Shown here piece after piece: positions 16,667-21,513 of a DNA stretch of 21,513 bases (the first letter of the stretch is position 1; every line of letters begins with the position of its first letter). Origin of the DNA: CAZSNT01 sp964607765 (GTDB lineage: Bacteria > Verrucomicrobiota > Lentisphaeria > Oligosphaerales > JABHEG01). The stretch spans positions 1 through 21,513 of the forward strand of contig CAZSNT010000169.1 of assembly GCA_964607765.1 (NCBI GenBank). The letters run 5' to 3'. The position numbers were made by a program, and so were the translations under genes. The notes under the pieces were generated by a model. The model saw only the letters and a list, made by a program, of their open reading frames with translations, had not been told where the DNA came from and made no database searches.

Positions 16667-16805
16667 TCATGCGTGATTCGATACCTGGAAGCCAACCGCC
16701 TTCGTCGTCGTGTCCGGCGTCCAGACCAGGCCCTGCGCCACGAACACGCCCTCAGGGCTGCGGTAGCCCGATGAGGGATGCGCCGCCGTCCCAGGCGCTG
16801 ACCGT
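16667..16805 (-). pseudogene. Decayed fragment of a PQQ-propeller paralogue
   Basis: On the minus strand one frame reads AAHPSSGYRSPEGVFVAQGL then VWTPDTTTKA and reaches a stop at 16667. The large PQQ protein of this window has AAHPSSGYRSPEDLLVAQGL then VWAPDTMKKS. The DNA of 16709-16789 agrees with 19701-19781 at 66 of 81 bases by hand count. Just upstream the match moves to another frame (TVSAWDG against TAVSAVDG), as if about 14 bases were lost, and downstream similarity ends at once. It is therefore a broken remnant of a second gene of this family, on the same strand as the intact one, with the toxin-antitoxin genes between them. Weaker similarity (VSGEDNG against FSGGENY) may extend to about 16865, under the 3' end of the toxin gene. 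Confidence 0.8.
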
Positions 16806-16846
16806 AAATCTGCCCTGTCCTCTCCGTGGCCAGAAGCCCGTTGTCC

Positions 16847-17239
16847 TCACCAGAAACACGGATCATAGCGCGAGGCCATCCACCGATCCCGCGTCAGCAA
16901 CGGCAATCCCAGAGCTCTGGCCGTGGCCAGTATAGCGCGGTCGAATGGATCCCGATGATCGTCAAGGGAGAGGCTCTGAAGCAGCACATTCTCGTCAAAG
17001 GCCGCCACGGACCAGCCGTGTGATCTGTTGACGTAGCCGATCATGTCGTGAATGTCAGCTTCTATCCTGCCGATCTCAATGAGGTACTTCGCCTCGAGTA
17101 GGACCATGACCGGTACGTGAACCTTGACTGCATGAGCGCCGAGGTTGTGCCGGGCCCCGCCCGACAGTGCACTGGGGTTGAGCAACCAGAACACGAACGG
17201 GTGCGTGTCCACAACGAGGTCTTTCCTGACCGAACTCAT
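16847..17239 (-). CDS. PIN-domain ribonuclease toxin (VapC-like)
   Basis: A 130-residue PIN-domain protein. Acidic active-site candidates are D11 in LVVDTHPFVFW, E49 in VMVLLEAKYLIEIGRI, D97 and D100 in HRDPFDRAILATA, and D118 in LLTRDRWM, in the order and spacing of VapC-type toxins, which cleave RNA and stop translation when free. The ATG overlaps the stop of the antitoxin gene (ATGA), the usual coupling for such pairs. The last few codons run into the decayed PQQ fragment, so the current C-terminus may have been set by insertion into older sequence. It is small, cytoplasmic, and probably autoregulated together with its antitoxin. Confidence in PIN identity is high, in toxicity only by family. 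Confidence 0.92.
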   Translation of the reverse strand: MSSVRKDLVVDTHPFVFWLLNPSALSGGARHNLGAHAVKVHVPVMVLLEAKYLIEIGRIEADIHDMIGYVNRSHGWSVAAFDENVLLQSLSLDDHRDPFDRAILATARALGLPLLTRDRWMASRYDPCFW

Positions 17240-17493
17240 TCCGGCAACTCCAGGTAGGCACTCAGTTCGGCGTCGGCACCGAAGAGACCGGCGTCACCGA
17301 CGATCCCGCCCGCGATCTTGGGCGCGTCGGCGTCCAGGACAGCAGTCCGGCCCAAGCGCTCCTGGAGCATTGCTTCCGACACCAACACCACATTGCCCTT
17401 CCGGGTACGGATGTGTACAGGAATGCCCTTCAGGGCCACCTCCAATTCATGGAAGAGGTCTTTCCTGAATTTGGTCGGGGTGGTGGTGTGCAT
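17236..17493 (-). CDS. Phd/YefM-like antitoxin
   Basis: An 85-residue protein starting at the ATG at 17493, with AAGGAG eight bases upstream; the longer open frame back to 17778 lacks any such site. The N-terminal part (TKFRKDLFHELEVALKG, PVHIRTRKGNVVLVSEAMLQE) has the Phd/YefM pattern of a helix, a turn, a short strand pair with R-x-G-x-V-V-L-V, then a helix. These antitoxins dimerise, bind their operator and cover the toxin with the C-terminal tail, here acidic (ELSAYLELPE). The stop overlaps the start of the PIN gene. A palindromic operator lies 43-60 bp upstream. Confidence 0.88.
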   Translation of the reverse strand: MHTTTPTKFRKDLFHELEVALKGIPVHIRTRKGNVVLVSEAMLQERLGRTAVLDADAPKIAGGIVGDAGLFGADAELSAYLELPE

Positions 17494-17535
17494 GCTCGAA
17501 CTCCTTCCCGGCCCCCAGTGGAACGGGAGCTTTGC

Positions 17536-17553
17536 GTACATATTTACATGTAC
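17536..17553 (-). promoter_or_regulatory. Palindromic operator of the toxin-antitoxin operon
   Basis: GTACAT (17536-17541) and ATGTAC (17548-17553) form a perfect inverted repeat with a six-base AT-rich centre. The half-site TACAT occurs three times in direct orientation (17537, 17545, 17551). A weak minus-strand promoter can be drawn with TTGCAT (17570-17575), a 17-bp spacer and TACATG (17547-17552), which would lie inside the operator, as expected for antitoxin autorepression. It is the most AT-rich stretch nearby. Confidence 0.65.
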
Positions 17554-17972
17554 ATCTCTGTGCCGGGGAATGCAAGGAGCCGGTCGTGGGTGCCGTTGCG
17601 GTGCGGAACTGTGAAGCCCAACGCCTACGCCGGGCCTGACCTCGTCACCCGCTATTCGCCCGCGAGGATCTCCGGGAGCTCGCGGAGCGCTCGAACTACA
17701 GGCACTACCCGTACACCAGTAGTGCAAGTCGTACCCCAACTCCAGACTGTCGTTTGCGGCCCGGAGGCGCTGCAGCACGAGCGTTTCGAGGGCAGCAACA
17801 TGTATTTTCGGACATGCAATATCCGATACCAGTGGCTTTTCGGAATGAGCGTGTCCAGAAAAAGCAAGCAGGGCGCCGGGCGTGACGGCGTCTCAACGTG
17901 TGCCGGAACTCCGCCACGGAGCACGAGCTACGGCCGGGCTGCGGGGCAACGTGTATGTGCGGGTCACATCAG
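17554..17972. other. Gene-free stretch between toxin-antitoxin operon and PQQ gene
   Basis: No gene could be supported. Short frames occur on both strands, for example a plus-strand stretch beginning LFAREDLRELAERSNYR near 17660, without family match or ribosome-binding site. It includes the promoter side of the antitoxin and the 3' side of the PQQ gene, for which I see no clear terminator. It may hold decayed sequence like that at 16667-16805, but no PQQ similarity was found here. Confidence 0.5.
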
Positions 17973-20900
17973 TTACTTGAACCGGTACAGCACGCCGTTG
18001 TTGCCCGAGATGAACAGGCTCTGTTCGGCGACGGCTATCCCGTCCCAGACCGGAGCGAAGTCGAGATCGAGTTTCTTGAGCACGGTGCCGTCAGCCGGGT
18101 CGAGGACCAGGAGCTTGGACTCTGTGTCCCACTTCCGCGCCTGGTCGACGACCTGCTTGCGGGCGGCCGGGTCGAGGAGTTGTTGGATCATCTGGTTCTC
18201 GTCGTAGAGCTTTGCAGGACCGGCTACTACCAGCTTGTCGCGCGCCCGGATGATGGAGCGGGCGAGGATCGGGATATCGACCGACCAGGCGCGGGCGCTC
18301 TTCCGCGGCCCTCTGGCTTTCTTCCGCCCCTTCTTCCCTTTTGCCCCGGCAGGAGTCGCATCAGCCTTGGGCGCGGGTTGTTTCAGCGGCGCTTTGTAGA
18401 GCTGGTAGGTGAACGCCGAGCCCCAGCCGTAGCGGTTTCGTCCGAACCCGTAGAGATCGGAGTCGTCGCAGGCCATGAGCCGCCCGGAATGGTTCTTGCT
18501 GCCCGTGCTCGCGAAGCCGCCACAGCCCCCCGACCAATTGGTCGAGTAGGTCCAGAACGAGCGGTGGAACCAGGTGTCGTTCAAGTAGCCGTTGACCGCG
18601 AACAGGTGGGGCGCGGTCGCCTTGGCAATGTTGCACTCGGTGTCGCACGCGAGTGTGCGCATGAACAGGTTGTCCCCCTTCGCTGCCAGCACATCGGGCT
18701 TGGACGGAATCGCGTTCATTCCCTTGGAAACGAAAGCAGGACTGTGGTTGACGCGGTGCTTGACCGCGCCGGTTGCAGGATCGAGCGCGCACATGACCAA
18801 GCCGCCGTCAACGAACATGTTCCGACCCGCAACCGCGTAGATCAAGCCATTGTGATGCGTCACGGAGCCGTGCACGGGCCAGACCGATTCGATGCGGCCG
18901 TCATTGACGAGTCTCTCCTCGGTCGGCGCAAGCCGCCGCCGCCAAACCATGACGCCGTCGTCCGTTCTCAGACAGGTCACGGTCCCGTCAGCCGCACCGA
19001 AGTAGAGCAAGCTTCCTACTACCGTAGGCGGCGAATCAACGCGCCCACCCGCCACGTGGGTCCAGATCTGCGCACCCGAATCAACCCGAAACGCCATCAC
19101 CGCATTACGCTCGAGCGCTGCCAGGAAGATCCTCCCGGCCGCAACGACCGGCGCGGAGAGCTTGCCGCCGATGTCTGCTTTCCAGGTCTGTGCGAGTTCC
19201 TCGGGCACGGCATTCGCAGTCGATGATGTCCGTGCGGAGTCCGCACGGTAGGTGGGCCAGGACGCCGGATGCCGGATCTCGGGTGCCGGATCTCGAATGT
19301 CCTGGTGTTGGCCGTGAGCGGGGCCCTCCTGGGTGACGATTGCGGCGGCTGCTTTCTTTCTGGCTGCCGCCAGTTCCGGGTCGGCTTTGGCCAACCCCAC
19401 GAAGCCGTTCAGCTTGGATTCCGGATAGCAATTACAGGGATCGGGCGTGGCGTAGATGAGACCGTTGGCCGGCATGAATCCGTACCCGCACGCGCCGCGG
19501 ACCCAGTGGTCGTTGGTGGTCTCTGTGCCGTCGAACGCGACGGCGTTGACCCCGACTTTGGATGCGAGCAGGTACGTTTCGGTGGCACGCGCGGAATAGC
19601 AGCGGTGATGGAACCCATGTCCCAGGTTCAGCTCAACGGTGCGCTCGACTGCGCCGGTGCGCGGGTTGAGGCCCTGCAAGGCTGACTTCGACTTCTTCAT
19701 CGTGTCCGGCGCCCAAACCAAGCCTTGCGCCACCAGCAAATCCTCGGGGCTGCGGTAGCCGGAAGACGGGTGCGCCGCAGTCCACAGTTTCTTGCCGTCC
19801 ACGGCGGACACGGCGGTCATCGTGTCGTCCGCGCCCTTCTTTGTGCCGGGCGGCTGCCAGTCGTAGTTCTCACCCCCCGAGAAGAGGACCACGTCGTCGT
19901 GCACGACCAGCGACGCGCCGTAGCAGGCGTAGAACTGCTCCCAGATCGGAACGGGTTCGGACGTCCACAGCTCTTTCCCCGTTCTGAAGTCCAGCGCCTG
20001 CAGCGACGTGCTGTTGTGGAAGTAGACCCGCTTCCCGTCGGTGGCCAGGCTGAGCGGCGCGACCTTGCCGTCGGCATGCCACTTCTTCTTGCCCGAGCCG
20101 AGGTCGTAGGCGATCACGCGCCGTTCCGCGTTGAGCCACAGCGGGGATTTGTTGCTGCCCATCAGGCGAGTGAGGTATGGGAAACCGGTGGCGCGCGAAT
20201 CCTTGCCTGTTGCGCCGCGCTCCGCGTCCAGATCGTCGAGAGGACCTCTTCCCGTCAGGCAAACCGCGAGAAGCGTGTCGACCGTGACAATGATCTCCTC
20301 ACACTTGTCCGAGCCGGCGAACACTCTGACTTCAGCCCCGTCAACAGCGTTGAGCTGGGTCACCGGCGCGTTGATGCCCAGCGTCACGTAGACGCTATTG
20401 TCGACAGCGACGAGACGCCGGGGCAAGGCCGCGGGCATACTCTTCAGCGGCCAGAGGTGGGGGTGCCATTCCGGGATCCGCGCCTTCCACAGCACCACGC
20501 CGTTGAACGCGTCCCGGGCGATCAGGCTCCACTCGGGCGGGAACAGGATCGAGGTACTCGGCGCCTCGTCGTAGATGGTAAAGACGCGGCCGCCGCTGGA
20601 GACCATGGCGCTGAGACTGGGCAAGTGGTCGTGGTGCCGGAGCATCTTGGGGCCAGCCAGCCACTTGATCCGGCGGGGCGGCCCCACCAGCGCGTCGTTG
20701 GCGACCGCGTTGCCGTTCGGCGCGTAGAGGTAGTGCGTCCATTCATCCATGGCCTCGGGCCACGGTTTCTGCCACAGTGTCTTGCCGGCGCGGTCGACCG
20801 CGGCCCCGTATGGCGCCAGGGCCCTGCGCATGTCGTCTGTCACCTTTCCGCCGGCGCAGACGATGGCATTCACCGTGTCGGAGACGAACGGGATCACGGC

Positions 20901-21170
20901 GCCGTCCCAAACACTGACTGTCACGCGCCCGGTCTCGTTGGCAGCCAGCAGTTCGCGGTTCAACCTGCTCAGCGCAGCTGCGTCCCTGACCAAGCCATGA
21001 ACCAGATCGGACTCGTGCCCCGTGAACGCCAGCAGGTCCGCAGCCTTCCCCGGATCCGTGACGACCGTGACGCCCGGCCGCATGGCCGCGGTCGCGGCCT
21101 CGACGGCTGCGAGCAGGCAGAATGCGGCGACAATGGCTGATGCGGCAGTTCGGGAAATGGGCTTCCTCAT
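17973..21170 (-). CDS. Large exported PQQ-type beta-propeller protein with methyltransferase-like N-terminal domain
   Basis: 1065 residues with a signal peptide (SAIVAAFCLLAAVEAATA). Residues about 35-150 resemble a reduced Rossmann/methyltransferase fold (DLVHGLVRD, VTVSVWDGAVIPFVSDTVNAIVCAGG, then RALAPYGAAVD), but lack a clear glycine-rich SAM loop. WPEAMDEWTHYLYAPNGNAV leads into a first PQQ-repeat region (for example VFTIYDEAPS, VYFHNSTSLQALDFRTGKELW, VDGKKLWTAAHP). A cysteine-bearing segment (CGYGFMPANGLIYATPDPCN) closes it. A linker near 625-650 is followed by a second propeller region (LAQTWKADIGGKLSAPVVAA, LYFGAADGTVTCLRTDDG). A lysine/arginine-rich insert (GKKGRKKARGPRKSARA) precedes the last blades, and the protein ends with LFISGNNGVLYRFK. 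Such proteins are common in Planctomycetota and relatives and are called BamB-like or PQQ-binding-like; ligand and role are unknown. The ribosome-binding site is weak. Confidence 0.9.
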   Translation of the reverse strand: MRKPISRTAASAIVAAFCLLAAVEAATAAMRPGVTVVTDPGKAADLLAFTGHESDLVHGLVRDAAALSRLNRELLAANETGRVTVSVWDGAVIPFVSDTVNAIVCAGGKVTDDMRRALAPYGAAVDRAGKTLWQKPWPEAMDEWTHYLYAPNGNAVANDALVGPPRRIKWLAGPKMLRHHDHLPSLSAMVSSGGRVFTIYDEAPSTSILFPPEWSLIARDAFNGVVLWKARIPEWHPHLWPLKSMPAALPRRLVAVDNSVYVTLGINAPVTQLNAVDGAEVRVFAGSDKCEEIIVTVDTLLAVCLTGRGPLDDLDAERGATGKDSRATGFPYLTRLMGSNKSPLWLNAERRVIAYDLGSGKKKWHADGKVAPLSLATDGKRVYFHNSTSLQALDFRTGKELWTSEPVPIWEQFYACYGASLVVHDDVVLFSGGENYDWQPPGTKKGADDTMTAVSAVDGKKLWTAAHPSSGYRSPEDLLVAQGLVWAPDTMKKSKSALQGLNPRTGAVERTVELNLGHGFHHRCYSARATETYLLASKVGVNAVAFDGTETTNDHWVRGACGYGFMPANGLIYATPDPCNCYPESKLNGFVGLAKADPELAAARKKAAAAIVTQEGPAHGQHQDIRDPAPEIRHPASWPTYRADSARTSSTANAVPEELAQTWKADIGGKLSAPVVAAGRIFLAALERNAVMAFRVDSGAQIWTHVAGGRVDSPPTVVGSLLYFGAADGTVTCLRTDDGVMVWRRRLAPTEERLVNDGRIESVWPVHGSVTHHNGLIYAVAGRNMFVDGGLVMCALDPATGAVKHRVNHSPAFVSKGMNAIPSKPDVLAAKGDNLFMRTLACDTECNIAKATAPHLFAVNGYLNDTWFHRSFWTYSTNWSGGCGGFASTGSKNHSGRLMACDDSDLYGFGRNRYGWGSAFTYQLYKAPLKQPAPKADATPAGAKGKKGRKKARGPRKSARAWSVDIPILARSIIRARDKLVVAGPAKLYDENQMIQQLLDPAARKQVVDQARKWDTESKLLVLDPADGTVLKKLDLDFAPVWDGIAVAEQSLFISGNNGVLYRFK
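19271..19298. repeat. 14-bp tandem repeat inside the PQQ gene linker
   Basis: GCCGGATCTCGGGT (19271-19284) is followed by GCCGGATCTCGAAT (19285-19298), with a partial copy just before. In the protein this gives DIRDPAPEIRHPAS between the two propeller regions. The repeat keeps the frame and has the look of an intergenic repeat captured in a linker. Confidence 0.7.
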
Positions 21171-21282
21171 GGGGTATCACTTTCTGTTGGGCATGGACGT
21201 GCGACGAGCCTATGGCGCCGGGTTAACGGCCTGTCAATCTACTCGGTGGAGTCGATCAAGTCGACCGAATCGAGCACAAAAC
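21171..21282. other. Upstream region of the PQQ gene
   Basis: No gene seen. It holds the weak ribosome-binding region of the PQQ gene and, near 21243-21275, several TCGA-containing short palindromes (GTCGA/TCGAC). No promoter could be assigned. Confidence 0.4.
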
Positions 21283-21452
21283 GGGACCCCCACGACCTCG
21301 CGTCGTGGGTGAACCAGATCAGACGGGAGCGGCGAAAAAAGGGAACCCCACGACGCAAGGTAGGGGGTGAACCAGATCAGATGGGATCGGGCGAAAGAAG
21401 GGACCCCCACGACCTTGCGTCGTGGGTGAACCAGATCAGACGGGCCGAGGCA
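21283..21452. repeat. Three tandem copies of a 58-59 bp hairpin repeat
   Basis: Copies begin at 21283, 21341 and 21400. Each has GGGACCCCCACGAC or a variant, a palindromic core, then GTGAACCAGATCAGA (shared GAACCAGATCAGA at 21311, 21369 and 21428) and a GCGAAA-type spacer. In copies 1 and 3 CCCACGAC pairs with GTCGTGGG (21289-21309 and 21406-21426) around a five-base loop. In copy 2 the core reads ACGACGCAAGGT, the reverse complement of the core of copy 3. Open frames across it are only translations of the repeat. Confidence 0.9.
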
Positions 21453-21513
21453 AGCGCGACGTAAGCGTACGGCCATCCCGCCTTCACTGCCCCGTGTATT
21501 CCCCATACAGTAA

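Noticed and set aside
16364..16774. Plus-strand open frame of 136 codons in the gene-poor region
   Set aside because: It runs through the decayed PQQ fragment on the other strand, lacks a ribosome-binding site and resembles no family that I recognise.
17655..17885. Plus-strand stretch beginning LFAREDLRELAERSNYR as a possible small gene or antitoxin
   Set aside because: There is no start codon with a ribosome-binding site, and after the first helix it turns into low-plausibility sequence.
19725..21140. Long plus-strand open frame opposite the PQQ gene
   Set aside because: The opposite frame has a signal peptide and clear propeller repeats. This one has no recognisable motif.
21283..21452. 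Repeat array as a CRISPR
   Set aside because: There are only three units, the spacing is filled by repeat sequence rather than unique spacers, and no cas gene is visible.

Overview
The window looks like chromosomal DNA of a GC-rich environmental bacterium from the PVC group (Planctomycetota / Verrucomicrobiota / Kiritimatiellota-Lentisphaerota) or a similar sulfatase-rich lineage. This is inferred from gene content: an exported S1 sulfatase with an accessory beta-sandwich, a very large exported PQQ-type beta-propeller with a methyltransferase-like N-terminus, an exported xylose-isomerase-type barrel fused to an F5/8C domain, paired amidohydrolase-like proteins, and a short bacterial RRM protein. 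I cannot fix the phylum. No rRNA, tRNA, CRISPR array, complete transposon or phage gene was seen.

Layout. 68-1632 (minus): two overlapping amidohydrolase-type genes, one with its metal-binding residues and one without. 1817-5364 (plus): a translationally coupled pair, an exported PD40/TolB-like propeller with a CxxCH haem-binding motif and a polytopic membrane protein with a soluble tail resembling DUF6057. 5533-5814 (minus): a small glycine-tailed RRM protein with a terminator and a candidate promoter about 330 bp upstream of its start. 6253-7620 (minus): isomerase-like barrel plus F5/8C domain. 7767-9446 (minus): glucose-6-phosphate isomerase, the one clear housekeeping enzyme. 9762-11417 (plus): a clan-A-like glycoside hydrolase. 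11454-13658 (minus): the sulfatase. 13955-15766 (minus): a helical protein whose C-terminus resembles SWIM-zinc-finger proteins. 15767-16666: no convincing gene, but a cluster of small hairpins. 16667-16805: a decayed fragment of a paralogue of the large PQQ protein. 16847-17493 (minus): a Phd-like antitoxin and PIN-domain toxin pair with a palindromic operator. 17973-21170 (minus): the large PQQ propeller protein. 21283-21452: three tandem copies of a 58-59 bp hairpin repeat.

How it fits together. Most products carry signal peptides and look made for contact with polysaccharides or other extracellular substrates: sulfatase, glycoside hydrolase, F5/8C-tailed barrel, propellers. Pgi would feed released sugars into central metabolism. 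The parts most worth following are the CxxCH-propeller/membrane-protein operon, the methyltransferase-like/PQQ fusion with a decayed sister copy beside a toxin-antitoxin module, and the palindromic repeats. Start codons were chosen by ribosome-binding-site spacing. All family names come from motif recognition by eye, not from searches.
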